64,000 nucleotides of DNA from an uncultured Alphaproteobacteria bacterium (lineage in GTDB: Bacteria > Pseudomonadota > Alphaproteobacteria > Rs-D84): positions 1-64,000 of the forward strand of contig CARVLU010000002.1 in the NCBI GenBank assembly GCA_949082785.1, written 5' to 3'. The notes below the pieces were generated by a model. It ran no database searches, was not told the DNA's origin, and saw only the letters and a program-made list of their open reading frames with translations. The first letter of the stretch is position 1, and every line of letters starts with the position of its first letter. Shown here piece after piece: positions 24,560-33,596 of the stretch. A program made the position numbers and the translations under genes.

Positions 24560-26260
24560 ATGTTTGCACTGCGTTTTTTAAAGAAAAATAAATTCGACAA
24601 TTATGCCGACTATATCGAAAATGGGCAGCCAATTGTCCCCGAAAACTTTAATTTCGCGTACGACGTCATTGATGTTATCGCCCGCGAAACACCCGATAAA
24701 CCCGCCATTTTGTGGACCAACGACAACGGGGAAAGAAAAACTTTTTCATTCCGCGATTTATCCGAACTGTCCAATGCGGCGGCAAACTTTCTGTTGTCAC
24801 GCGGCATCAAACGCGGGGACGCGGTATTGCTGTTCCTGCGCCGGCGGTGGGAATACTGGGTATTGATGATGGCGATGCACAAATTGGGCGTGATTCCCAT
24901 CCCGTCAACGAATCAGTTAAAGGCGCACGATATCGAATACCGAATCAAAACGGCCGATGTGAAAAACATCATCGCGTTTGATGACGGTTATATTATGGAT
25001 GAAATTAAAAAATCCATCGGCGACCAGAATATCCAACTGATATCCAATGTGGATGTGGCGAACGCGCTGGACCATATGCCGCGCACACTGGACCGCGTTG
25101 CGACAAACAATCACGACACGATGGTTCTGTATTTCACCAGTGGCACCACAGACATGCCGAAAATGGTTGCGCATAATTTCACATATCCATTGGGACATAT
25201 TAACACGGCGGTGTTTTGGCAACGGCTGACCGATGGGGATTTACACTTTACCCTGTCGGAATCGGGTTGGGCAAAATGTTCGTGGGGCAAAATGTACGGC
25301 CAATGGCTGGCGGGGGCGACCGTCTTTATCTATGATTTCGGCGGTAAATTCCCGGCGTTTGATTTGTTGCGCGTGTTGTCTGAAAACCGCGTGACATCGT
25401 TCTGTGCGCCGCCGACGGTGTACAAAATGCTGATTCGCGAAGATACCAGCAAATATGATTTGTCCGCGATAAAAAAAGCCGACATTGCCGGCGAAGCCCT
25501 GAATCCAGAAGTCTATGAACGGTTTCTGAAATTAACCGGCGTCAAATTACACGAAGGATTTGGTCAAACAGAAACCTGTGTCATGTTGTTCACGAATCAA
25601 TGGATTGAACCCAAACCCGGCAGTATGGGTATGCCGGCGGCCGGATGGGATGTGCAATTGCTGGACGAACGCGGGCGTCCCGTTACCGACGGCGAAGTCG
25701 GGGAAATCTGCGTCAATCTGGCCAGCGGCAAACCGGTCGGATTGTTTGAAAAATATCACAAGAATGACAAGCAAACCGCGTTTTCATATCGTGACGGATA
25801 TTATCACACGGGCGACGTTGCATACCGCGATGCGGACGGTTATTTCTGGTTTGTCGGCCGCAACGACGATTTGATTAAAAGTTCCGGTTACCGCATCAGC
25901 CCGTTCGAAGTGGAAAGCGTTTTGTTGGAACACCCGGCCGTCCGCGAAGTCGCCGTTACTGGCACCCCCGACGCCGTTCGCGGCATGGCGGTCAAGGCGA
26001 CCATCGTGCTGAACAAATATTTTCACGGCACGGACGCGTTGGTGCGCCAATTACAAGAACATGTAAAACAACGCACCGCGCCATACAAGTATCCGCGTGT
26101 GATTGAATTCGTGGACACACTGCCCATGACCATCAGCGGTAAAATCAAGCGCGCGCTGATACGTCGCCTGGACAGTGCCAAAAGCACCATCGAAGGGGCC
26201 AAGACCACCGTCATCGACACCACGAAAAATGTCATAAGCAAGGCCAAGGGCGCCAAATAA
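24560..26260 (+). CDS. AMP-forming acyl-CoA synthetase (acetyl/medium-chain type)
   Basis: 566 residues; activates a carboxylic acid to the acyl-CoA through an acyl-adenylate. The ATP motif is YFTSGTTDMPKM, with GEALNPEVYERF, the adenine-binding HEGFGQTETC, the hinge YHTGDVAYRDADGYFW and GRNDDLIKSSGYRISPFE. The catalytic Lys sits in TISGKIKR. The start at 24560 has an AGGA site. The resemblance is to acetyl-CoA synthetase-like and medium-chain (ACSM) enzymes; the substrate cannot be read. An unusual Lys/Thr-rich ~30-residue tail (AKTTVIDTTKNVISKAKGAK) follows the last family motif. Confidence 0.88.
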   Translation: MFALRFLKKNKFDNYADYIENGQPIVPENFNFAYDVIDVIARETPDKPAILWTNDNGERKTFSFRDLSELSNAAANFLLSRGIKRGDAVLLFLRRRWEYWVLMMAMHKLGVIPIPSTNQLKAHDIEYRIKTADVKNIIAFDDGYIMDEIKKSIGDQNIQLISNVDVANALDHMPRTLDRVATNNHDTMVLYFTSGTTDMPKMVAHNFTYPLGHINTAVFWQRLTDGDLHFTLSESGWAKCSWGKMYGQWLAGATVFIYDFGGKFPAFDLLRVLSENRVTSFCAPPTVYKMLIREDTSKYDLSAIKKADIAGEALNPEVYERFLKLTGVKLHEGFGQTETCVMLFTNQWIEPKPGSMGMPAAGWDVQLLDERGRPVTDGEVGEICVNLASGKPVGLFEKYHKNDKQTAFSYRDGYYHTGDVAYRDADGYFWFVGRNDDLIKSSGYRISPFEVESVLLEHPAVREVAVTGTPDAVRGMAVKATIVLNKYFHGTDALVRQLQEHVKQRTAPYKYPRVIEFVDTLPMTISGKIKRALIRRLDSAKSTIEGAKTTVIDTTKNVISKAKGAK

Positions 26261-26287
26261 AAACCGGGGTTTATACCCCGGTTTTTA
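26259..26287 (+). terminator. Terminator after acyl-CoA synthetase
   Basis: ACCGGGGT, loop TTAT, ACCCCGGT, then a T run (26262-26286). The converging Cys-rich gene begins its stop within it. Confidence 0.8.
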
Positions 26288-26791
26288 TTTGTAATAACAT
26301 GGTGATGTATAGTCATACTCACCGCTGTCATCATCACCATGCGTGGCATAACAACCGGTTACCACCTTTGTGCCAGCGGCGCTGGTTGAATAATCCCCAT
26401 GCCCAAGCGTTAATATGCGCTTCCCGGGGCACGCTGTACAGTTTTTACCCCGGCCATAATACCCCGCCACGCATCTGTATTCGCACGCCGTTCCATTACA
26501 GCGCGTTTGATAAAAAACTATCTTGATTGAACCCTGGGGGGCGCCCCAATCCGTCATCCCCTTGCACTCGTCTGCACATTCCAATGTAATCGGCGGGTCA
26601 ACTGTCCCCAAACACAAATCATTACAACCAGCGGGACATTTGCGGCACGATTCCGCAGTGACCGTTTCATATATACCGGTTGATGGATTTAATTGTTCGC
26701 AACAGCGGACCTTCAACGTTGCCGCATCACATGTCCCCCACCCCAGACAACACACCGCCCCAACCGCGTATCCGACATATTTCTTTGCCAT
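26285..26791 (-). CDS. Secreted Cys-rich repeat protein
   Basis: 168 residues. The start at 26791 gives MAKKYVGYAVGAVCCLGWGT, a signal peptide ending around CDA. The mature part has ~18 Cys (CCEQLNPSTG, CRKCPAGCNDLC, CADECKG), the unit YRCVAGYYGRGKNCTACPG and the tail CYYK. It belongs to the same informal family as the proteins at 3.1, 35.3 and 46.2 kb. A leader motif (26874-26899) lies ~85 bases upstream, and the ribosome-binding site is weak. Confidence 0.8.
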   Translation of the reverse strand: MAKKYVGYAVGAVCCLGWGTCDAATLKVRCCEQLNPSTGIYETVTAESCRKCPAGCNDLCLGTVDPPITLECADECKGMTDWGAPQGSIKIVFYQTRCNGTACEYRCVAGYYGRGKNCTACPGKRILTLGHGDYSTSAAGTKVVTGCYATHGDDDSGEYDYTSPCYYK

Positions 26792-26873
26792 GTAAACCAC
26801 CGTTTGTTTTCGGCGATTTTTGATGTTGACACAGGCCGGAATTCCGGGATAAAATGATATCAAATAACGCAGT

Positions 26874-26899
26874 AGGAAAACGGTCCTTTGAATCAGGCA
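26874..26899 (-). promoter_or_regulatory. Leader motif, copy A
   Basis: Minus strand TGCCTGATTCAAAGGACCG followed by TTTTCCT. It is the most divergent of five copies. A TATAAA box (26911-26916) lies just upstream, which would place the motif at the 5' end of the transcript. Confidence 0.45.
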
Positions 26900-26946
26900 G
26901 CGTTTTTTACTTTATAACCAATTGTTTTAACGAACGAATCAATTAA

Positions 26947-26978
26947 AAAAAACGGCGGAAAAATCCCGCCGTTTTTTA
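26947..26978 (-). terminator. Terminator of the 27.0-27.6 kb gene
   Basis: AACGGCGG (26951-26958) pairs with CCGCCGTT (26966-26973), followed on the minus strand by eight T. Confidence 0.8.
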
Positions 26979-27578
26979 TCTGGTGTTCAATTTGTATTGC
27001 CAATATAATCTGGCGCAATATTGTACCAATGCCTGGGTAATTTCACTGCCCCATTTGGGATTTACATCCCGCATCGTGCGTGATATCAAACCGTCGTCAA
27101 CAAACGGCAATCCATCATCGGGGGTGGCCACATAACCGTTCGCGTCACGCCATACCAAGCTGGGGCGCGGCGACCACAGGTCACCTGGGCGATACGGGCC
27201 GTCATGCAGATTTCTGAATTCAACCGCAACCGCCGCCAAAGAATATCCACGATAGGCTTCTTTGCACACATGCCGTTGCAAATATCTTTTCATGGGTAAA
27301 ATGGAATCATTTTTGTATCCATCAAACAAACGTTGAATTTTGTATCCATCAACGTTATCTGTATTCAAAGATTTTTCCTGAAAATCATAATACAGCAAAC
27401 GATTCATATCCCCCGGCTCAATGGCTTTACGTATATTTTCGGGTGTCAAGGGTTCCCGGTCACTGCGCAATGTCATTGGGGAAATCGGAGAAATGGCTTG
27501 CAATATTTTCGCCGCCGCCGGCCCGGTCTGGACCAACGCATTATATTGTGCTTGTGTCAATAAATATTTTTTCGTCAT
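26976..27578 (-). CDS. Conserved-looking unknown protein, 200 residues
   Basis: Not recognised. No signal peptide or membrane segment is visible; the protein is soluble and mixed in charge. It begins MTKKYLLTQAQYNALVQTGP and has Trp/Tyr-rich stretches (GDLWSPRPSLVWRDANGYVA, YCARLYWQYKLNTR). It lies downstream of fabF on the same strand (41-base gap) and ends in a strong terminator, so it may be the last gene of an acpP-fabF transcript. It could also be an orphan accessory gene. Confidence 0.7.
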   Translation of the reverse strand: MTKKYLLTQAQYNALVQTGPAAAKILQAISPISPMTLRSDREPLTPENIRKAIEPGDMNRLLYYDFQEKSLNTDNVDGYKIQRLFDGYKNDSILPMKRYLQRHVCKEAYRGYSLAAVAVEFRNLHDGPYRPGDLWSPRPSLVWRDANGYVATPDDGLPFVDDGLISRTMRDVNPKWGSEITQALVQYCARLYWQYKLNTR

Positions 27579-27619
27579 AAGATATAAAGGGGGGCAAGCC
27601 CCCCCTTCCCTTTTTTCTT

Positions 27620-28876
27620 TTACTTTTCAACCTTTTTCAAAATCAGGCTGGCGTTTGTGCCACCGAACCCGAACGAATTGCTGATGGCGACATCAACCTT
27701 GCGCTTTTTCGCGACATTGGGCACCAGGTCAAAGTTGCCCACTTCGTCTTCGGGGTCATTCAAATTGATGGTAGGCGGAACAATACCGTCGCGGATGGCC
27801 AGTGTGCAGAAAATTGCTTCGACTGCGCCGGCCGCACCCAACAGGTGGCCCGTCATGGATTTTGTCGATGACATCGAAACCGGCATATCGGCAAACAAAG
27901 TTTTCACCGCCGTCAATTCGCCCATATCGCCCAGACCCGTTGATGTACCGTGCGCATTGATGTAATCCACATCGGCCGGTTGTAACCCCGCATCGCGCAG
28001 GGCCGCCTGCATGGCGCGCATGCCGCCTTCGCCGCCGGGTGCCGGGGCCGTGATGTGATACGCGTCACCGGACATGCCGTAACCGGCAACTTCGGCATAA
28101 ATTTTTGCGCCGCGCGCAACCGCGTGTTCATATTCTTCCAGAACCAGGACGCCCGCCCCTTCGGCCATGATAAAGCCGTCGCGTGTTTTATCCCACGGGC
28201 GGGACGCGGTTTCGGGTGTGTCGTTGCGTGTGGACAACGCCTTCATCGCGGAAAAGCCCGCCAATCCGGTGCGACCAATCGCGCCTTCGGATCCGCCGCA
28301 AATCATGATGTCGGCGTCACCGTGCTGAATCAAACGCGCACCTTCGCCGATGGAATGGGCACCGGACGCACATGCGGTCACGATGGAAATGTTTGGCCCC
28401 TTGAACCCGTATTTAATCGACACGTGGCCGGCGGTCATGTTAATAATCGCCTTGGGGATAAAGAACGGGCTGATGCGGCGTGGGCCACCTTCGCGCAGTT
28501 CGATACAGTTGTCATAAATTGTGTTCAACCCACCGATACCGCCACCAATGGAAACGCCAACGCGTTCTTTGTCACCGGCATATTCTTCCAGGCCGGCATC
28601 TTTGACCGCTTCGACTGCGGCGACAACGCCGTACAAAATCGCCTTGTCCATTTTACGTTGGTCGCGGGGGTCAACCGCCACGTCCGGATTGTACTGGCCC
28701 ACGTCGGTACCGCGCACCGGCATACCGCCGATTTGCGACGCCAAATCCGATACATCGAATTCATCAATTTTACGAACACCAGACTGGCCGGCAATAATAT
28801 TTTTCCAGGCATATTCCACCCCGGTCCCAACCGGCGATACAATACCCATACCTGTAATAACAACTCGTTTCATCAT
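27620..28876 (-). CDS. fabF: Beta-ketoacyl-ACP synthase II
   Basis: FabF, 418 residues, the condensing enzyme of fatty-acid elongation. The nucleophile is in VTACASGAHS (~residue 165), and the two His are in NAHGTSTGLGD (~305) and MTGHLLGAAGAVEA (~341). The end has NSFGFGGTNASLIL. It lies downstream of acpP with a 142-base gap that contains a likely terminator/attenuator hairpin. Confidence 0.97.
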   Translation of the reverse strand: MMKRVVITGMGIVSPVGTGVEYAWKNIIAGQSGVRKIDEFDVSDLASQIGGMPVRGTDVGQYNPDVAVDPRDQRKMDKAILYGVVAAVEAVKDAGLEEYAGDKERVGVSIGGGIGGLNTIYDNCIELREGGPRRISPFFIPKAIINMTAGHVSIKYGFKGPNISIVTACASGAHSIGEGARLIQHGDADIMICGGSEGAIGRTGLAGFSAMKALSTRNDTPETASRPWDKTRDGFIMAEGAGVLVLEEYEHAVARGAKIYAEVAGYGMSGDAYHITAPAPGGEGGMRAMQAALRDAGLQPADVDYINAHGTSTGLGDMGELTAVKTLFADMPVSMSSTKSMTGHLLGAAGAVEAIFCTLAIRDGIVPPTINLNDPEDEVGNFDLVPNVAKKRKVDVAISNSFGFGGTNASLILKKVEK

Positions 28877-28950
28877 TTTTCCTTTTAAAAGGTTTACAAA
28901 TAAGTTTGTATATTCACCCTATCATAAACCTTTTATACAACGAAATACAG

Positions 28951-28987
28951 AAAAAAATCCGCCAACAACAGTAATTGCAGCGGATTT
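28951..28987 (-). terminator. Hairpin between acpP and fabF
   Basis: AAATCCGC (28955-28962) pairs with GCGGATTT (28980-28987); seven T follow on the minus strand. It probably terminates part of the acpP transcripts, consistent with ACP being needed in excess. Confidence 0.65.
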
Positions 28988-29018
28988 GTGTCATAACATA
29001 AAAAACACCAACAAAGAA

Positions 29019-29252
29019 TTATTTCTTGTGTGCTTCGATATATTTAACGGCGTCACCAACGGTCAGCAGTTTGCCCGCTTCTTCGTCCGGAATGGTGATA
29101 TCGAATTCTTTTTCAACTTCCATAACGAATTCAACAACGTCCAAAGAATCCGCGCCCAAGTCGTTCACGAAAGAAGCAGTTTCAGTCACTTTTTCGTCGG
29201 CGACACCCAACTTGTCCGCTACAATCTTTTTTACTTTTTCGAAAGTTGTCAT
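29019..29252 (-). CDS. acpP: Acyl carrier protein
   Basis: ACP, 77 residues, carries acyl chains on a phosphopantetheine arm. The attachment Ser36 is in LGADSLDVVEF. The protein is strongly acidic and has the expected length. It is followed by fabF. Confidence 0.98.
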   Translation of the reverse strand: MTTFEKVKKIVADKLGVADEKVTETASFVNDLGADSLDVVEFVMEVEKEFDITIPDEEAGKLLTVGDAVKYIEAHKK

Positions 29253-29371
29253 TTTTTATCCTTTGTTTCAGTTAAATTTCTGGCCACCTTGGTGGCGTCA
29301 TTATTTCTAAACTATCATTTTATGGGCATAGTGTCAAGAAATTATAACAAACAGTAACAAAACTTGACAAA

Positions 29372-30388
29372 TCAGATTTGCCCCTGGGGCATTAAAACTT
29401 CGTCCAGCAATCGGTTCATGTTGTTGCGCATATCGTCTTTGTCCGATGCCCACACCACACGCCGCATCAGGAATTTATGCACATCATCCATCGTCAGATT
29501 ATCAATACCGGCCGCCGCCGCAACCGCACGCCATGCGTGACGCGGGTCGGTTAAATGCCGCCCGCCCCGCCCGGGAAAAACCCAATCATCATCCTGTTGC
29601 GGCAAATCCTGTAACAGAACCGTCGCGCGGTCCGACAACGGCATCGTGCCCCACATGTAATGATTAAAATCCAAATCGCGCCAGCGCATCGCAAAAATTT
29701 TGGATTTTGGTGCAAACCCGAATATCAGCATCATAAACGCTGCACGTAAATTTGCATCCGGTTGGGATTCGATGGCCGCAACCAATCGGTGTAATCCGGA
29801 TATTGTCAGCGGACGCGTGCGACGGTTCTGTTGCACCTTGGGCACGGATGTCATGGGATTGGATTTGACATAGCCTTCTTCGATGGCGAATTTAAAAATG
29901 CTTTGCATTAATTCATGAATGCGACCGGCAATCGCAGGTCCGGAAATATTTCCCAACACAGCCGCGATATCATCCGATGTGATTTCGTTCACATAACGCG
30001 CAAACAACGGGGACAAATGACGGTTAATCGCACGCACCAATTTTTCGCGTGCCATATCAACACGACGAACACGGCGCACCATGTACAAATCCACCAATTT
30101 TTTAAATTCGATTTTATTGCGTCTGATTTTTGGTTTCTGTGCCGTCGCGCGCAAGATTTCAGATGCCCGTTCGCGCGCATCTTCGATATCAACATCGGGA
30201 TAGTTTCCGATTATAATCCGTTTGTCCCGGCCGGCGACGCGTTTACGAACAAAGAACGTTTTTACACCACGGCTGGTCACATACATCCGAAGGCGCGGTT
30301 CCGACAAATCCTGGACCACATCAAAACCGGTATTCGGCGCCGGCAGATTATCCAGGATATACGGATTAAAAAAGAATTGATGCGCCAC
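29372..30388 (-). CDS. Integrase-fold protein lacking catalytic residues
   Basis: 338 residues, resembling phage-type tyrosine recombinases. The N-terminal part looks like the integrase arm-binding domain (RGVKTFFVRKRVAGRDKRII, GNYPDVDIEDARERA), followed by a core-binding domain and a catalytic-like domain. In the last, the Arg I position reads FAPKSKIFAMRW instead of an ARKSEI-like pattern. The HxxR box is replaced by DDVHKFLMRR, and no Tyr is present in the final ~60 residues. Recombination activity is therefore unlikely. A DNA-binding or architectural role is possible. It has full length and no frameshift, so it is not an ordinary pseudogene. A small Cys-containing gene lies 18 bases upstream. 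Confidence 0.75.
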   Translation of the reverse strand: MAHQFFFNPYILDNLPAPNTGFDVVQDLSEPRLRMYVTSRGVKTFFVRKRVAGRDKRIIIGNYPDVDIEDARERASEILRATAQKPKIRRNKIEFKKLVDLYMVRRVRRVDMAREKLVRAINRHLSPLFARYVNEITSDDIAAVLGNISGPAIAGRIHELMQSIFKFAIEEGYVKSNPMTSVPKVQQNRRTRPLTISGLHRLVAAIESQPDANLRAAFMMLIFGFAPKSKIFAMRWRDLDFNHYMWGTMPLSDRATVLLQDLPQQDDDWVFPGRGGRHLTDPRHAWRAVAAAAGIDNLTMDDVHKFLMRRVVWASDKDDMRNNMNRLLDEVLMPQGQI

Positions 30389-30406
30389 GGATTCCCCCTG
30401 TGGTTT

Positions 30407-30838
30407 TTATTTGGTTTGTGTTTTCGCCCTCAACCAGAACGCACGGCGCGCCTGGCGCGCGGCCGCATAGTTTTGCCACGCCCGAACGTATTGCTGATTT
30501 TGGGCATGGCACGGACAATTTGTCTGGTCGCAGACCAAGACGTTGTTATCCATGTCACCGCAATGGCGGCACACCGACACGATATAAAACGGTTCTGTTT
30601 TACTTAAATCATCCAGGTTACGAACAAATGTGTACCCGGTGCGGATGCACGCCGGCGTATTATCCAACGCGACGCCGTCAACCATCATGTTGCCACAGTG
30701 ACGGGTGACGTCCTGTTTTTTCTGTAAATAAACGTCGCGCAGATTTTGACACTGGCGACGCAGTTTTTTATATTCGCGAACACGGTCGCCCAAATCATAA
30801 AATTTTTGTTTCAGATTTTGCAATACGGTAATTTTCAT
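30407..30838 (-). CDS. Small coiled-coil protein with Cys/His cluster
   Basis: 143 residues, not recognised. The N-terminal ~45 residues are charged and helical (LKQKFYDLGDRVREYKKLRR), probably a coiled coil. The middle carries CRHCGDMDNNVLVCD and NCPCH, a possible zinc site, and the tail is basic (AARQARRAFWLRAKTQTK). It lies between lepA (12 bases) and the integrase-like gene (18 bases) on one strand, so the three are probably co-transcribed. Nucleic-acid binding is a guess. Confidence 0.7.
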   Translation of the reverse strand: MKITVLQNLKQKFYDLGDRVREYKKLRRQCQNLRDVYLQKKQDVTRHCGNMMVDGVALDNTPACIRTGYTFVRNLDDLSKTEPFYIVSVCRHCGDMDNNVLVCDQTNCPCHAQNQQYVRAWQNYAAARQARRAFWLRAKTQTK

Positions 30839-30850
30839 AATTCAGTATCC

Positions 30851-32641
30851 TTATACCTTCAAAGCGTTGATAAATGCCGATTGCGGAATTTCGACGTTGC
30901 CGAACGACCGCAGGCGCTTTTTCCCTTCCTTTTGCTTTTCCAATAACTTTCTTTTACGTGTGATGTCACCGCCGTAACATTTCGCGGTTACGTCCTTGCG
31001 GAAAGCGGCGATGGTTTCACGCGCAATAATCTTGCCGCCGATGGCCGCTTGCAGGGGAATCTTGAACTGATGGCGGGGGATTAAATCCTTTAACTTTTCC
31101 ACGATTTGGCGACCGCGTTTTTCTGCGCCGCTGCGGTGGCACATAAACGACAGCGGTTCCACATTTTCTTCGTTGACCAGAATAGACACCTTGACCAAAT
31201 CGGACGCTTCGTATCCCTGTAATACATAATCGAATGACGCATAACCCGATGAAATAGATTTCACCCGGTCATAGAAATCAAACACGATTTCCGCCAACGG
31301 CAACCGGTACACCAACACCGCGCGATTACCGACATAGGAAATGTTTTCCTGGACCCCGCGGCGTTCCGCGCACAGTCCCATAATCCCGCCCATGTATTTG
31401 TCCGGCATCATGATGGTGGCGCGCACCCACGGTTCTTCTATCATGGCAATTTTTGTGGGGTCGGGCATGTCGGCGGGATTTTCCAAATCGACAATTTCCC
31501 CATCGCGCAAATGCAACCGGTACAGCACGCTGGGCACCGTGTTAATCAGGTTCAGGTTGAATTCGCGTGTTAACCGTTCACTGATGATTTCCATATGCAA
31601 CAGCCCCAGAAATCCACACCGCAACCCAAATCCCAGCGCACTGGATTTTTCGGTTGTGAACATAAATGACGCATCATTCAGGGCCAATTTTTCCGCACCT
31701 TCGCGGAATGCGGGGTAATCATCGGCTTCGACCGGAAAGAATGATGAAAACACCACCGGCACCGACGGTTTAAATCCCGGCAATGGGGCCGCGCCCGCGG
31801 CGCGTGCATCGGTGATGGTGTCGCCAACCTTGCAATCATGGATTGTTTTCATCCCCGTGATGATAAATCCGATTTCCCCGGTTTCCAGTCCGTCTGTATT
31901 GACCATTTTGGGTGTAAAGTATCCGATTTTATCGACAACGTATTCGGCGCCCGTTGCCATAAACTTGATTTTTTGCCCCCGCGTCAGCTTGCCATCAACA
32001 ACGCGCACCAGCACAACCACGCCCAAATACGAATCGTACCACGAATCGACCAGCAACGCGCGTGTCGGTGCATTTTCATCGCCGTGCGGCGCGGGCAGTT
32101 TTTCCACAATTTCTTCCAGCAATTCGGGAACGCCCGCCCCTGTTTTCCCGGATACCGCCAATGCGTTGTTCGCATCCAGCCCGATAACATCCGCGATTTG
32201 TTCACGCGTTGCGGCAACATCGCTGGACGGTAAATCAATCTTGTTCAAAACGGGCAACATTTCCAAGTCGTTGTCCAACGCCAAATACGCATTCGCCAGC
32301 GTCTGCGCCTGGACCCCCTGGGTCGCGTCAACCAAAACCAGCGCGCCTTCGCAGGCGGCCAGGGAACGTGACACTTCGTACGAAAAATCGACGTGTCCCG
32401 GTGTATCCATCAAATTCAGCTGATACGTTTCGCCGTTTTTGGCCGTGTAATTCAGACGCACCGTCTGGGCCTTAATCGTAATACCGCGTTCGCGTTCGAT
32501 ATCCATGGAATCCAGGACCTGGGCCTTCATCTCGCGCGATTGCAAACCGCCGGTAAATTCAATCAACCGGTCCGACAGTGTCGATTTACCATGATCGATA
32601 TGCGCAACAATAGAGAAATTTCGAATATGCTTTTGACTCAT
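30851..32641 (-). CDS. lepA: Elongation factor 4 (LepA)
   Basis: LepA, 596 residues, a translational GTPase that acts in 30S assembly or ribosome rescue. The start at 32641 gives MSQKHIRNFSIVAHIDHGKS, with G1 in HIDHGKST, then DTPGHVDFSYEV and NKIDLPSSD. The LepA-specific C-terminal domain ends with GGDITRKRKLLEKQKEGKKR. No lepB or leader-peptidase gene is attached here. Confidence 0.98.
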   Translation of the reverse strand: MSQKHIRNFSIVAHIDHGKSTLSDRLIEFTGGLQSREMKAQVLDSMDIERERGITIKAQTVRLNYTAKNGETYQLNLMDTPGHVDFSYEVSRSLAACEGALVLVDATQGVQAQTLANAYLALDNDLEMLPVLNKIDLPSSDVAATREQIADVIGLDANNALAVSGKTGAGVPELLEEIVEKLPAPHGDENAPTRALLVDSWYDSYLGVVVLVRVVDGKLTRGQKIKFMATGAEYVVDKIGYFTPKMVNTDGLETGEIGFIITGMKTIHDCKVGDTITDARAAGAAPLPGFKPSVPVVFSSFFPVEADDYPAFREGAEKLALNDASFMFTTEKSSALGFGLRCGFLGLLHMEIISERLTREFNLNLINTVPSVLYRLHLRDGEIVDLENPADMPDPTKIAMIEEPWVRATIMMPDKYMGGIMGLCAERRGVQENISYVGNRAVLVYRLPLAEIVFDFYDRVKSISSGYASFDYVLQGYEASDLVKVSILVNEENVEPLSFMCHRSGAEKRGRQIVEKLKDLIPRHQFKIPLQAAIGGKIIARETIAAFRKDVTAKCYGGDITRKRKLLEKQKEGKKRLRSFGNVEIPQSAFINALKV

Positions 32642-32699
32642 GCGGCAATGATACACCAGTATTTATGCCGTCGCAAGGTGATTTTTTAGCCAAACGCGC

Positions 32700-33143
32700 T
32701 TATAAAGACTTTTGCATATGGCCAACCCGATTCGCATTAATCAGTTCAAAGCCATGCTTTTGATAAAAATTTTTCGCCTGGGGCGTCATCCGCGTTTGTA
32801 ATGTAATTTGATTCGCCCCATTGCGCCGTGCATAATCGGTATAGGTATCCAACAACCGCGACCCCACCCCCATATGCTGATAACGTCGAGAGATATACAA
32901 ATGGTCCACGCGCGCCATTTTATCGTCAGCCACGCCCCCCATAAACATCAACCGACCCTTGACAAAGCCCAAAACATTCGCACCGGACGTGCACACAAAC
33001 ATCGGATGTTTTGAATTGTTCACTTCGTGTTGGACGGAATAATAGAAATTTTCCGCATCGCCCATAAATTCACTGACGATATAAAAACAATCCAGCAACA
33101 GCGAATCGTTTATGTTAAAAACCTGTTCGATGTGAATTTCCAT
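32700..33143 (-). CDS. GNAT-family N-acetyltransferase
   Basis: 147 residues. The acetyl-CoA-binding motif is RRYQHMGVGSRLLD, preceded by the beta-strand ARVDHLYIS and followed by FYQKHGFELI. The substrate is unknown. It starts 6 bases after the rbfA stop on the same strand, which suggests an operon; modification of a ribosomal or translation component is one possibility but is only inferred. Confidence 0.88.
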   Translation of the reverse strand: MEIHIEQVFNINDSLLLDCFYIVSEFMGDAENFYYSVQHEVNNSKHPMFVCTSGANVLGFVKGRLMFMGGVADDKMARVDHLYISRRYQHMGVGSRLLDTYTDYARRNGANQITLQTRMTPQAKNFYQKHGFELINANRVGHMQKSL

Positions 33144-33149
33144 GTAACC

Positions 33150-33500
33150 TTAATCCTTGATCTGGTTCAGCAACTGGTCAATGCGCGCGGCGCGTTCCAA
33201 CGTGTCGTCGTATGCAAAGCGGATATCGGGAACATATTTCTGGTCAATGCGCTGGGCCAATTCAAATCGCACCGGGCGCGTCACTTCGTCCAGTCGCCGC
33301 TGAACCGCGTTCAAATCTTCGTTGCGTGAATAATAAAATAATTTTACAAACTGCAACCCGCCGTGGGCATCGGCCCCGACCAAAGACACCCCGGAAATCA
33401 AATCATCATCCCCGTAATTATCGCGCAAAATTTCAGCGACCAACGTTTGAACCTTGCTGGCGATGCGTTCCCCACGATTTGAATTTATCTGTTTTTTCAT
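33150..33500 (-). CDS. rbfA: Ribosome-binding factor A
   Basis: RbfA, 116 residues, a cold-shock 16S maturation factor. The start at 33500 gives MKKQINSNRGERIASKVQTL; a longer open frame upstream has no homology. The KH-like fold shows QFVKLFYYSRNEDLNAVQRR and RIDQKYVPDIRFAYDDTLER. infB and truB, common neighbours, are absent. Confidence 0.93.
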   Translation of the reverse strand: MKKQINSNRGERIASKVQTLVAEILRDNYGDDDLISGVSLVGADAHGGLQFVKLFYYSRNEDLNAVQRRLDEVTRPVRFELAQRIDQKYVPDIRFAYDDTLERAARIDQLLNQIKD

Positions 33501-33596
33501 ATAAAATGCCTGTTGTTGCGAATATTTATGATTGTAAATTACCAGACATTTCAGTACAATCAAGTAAATTTCGATGCCATTGGGGACCATATATCA

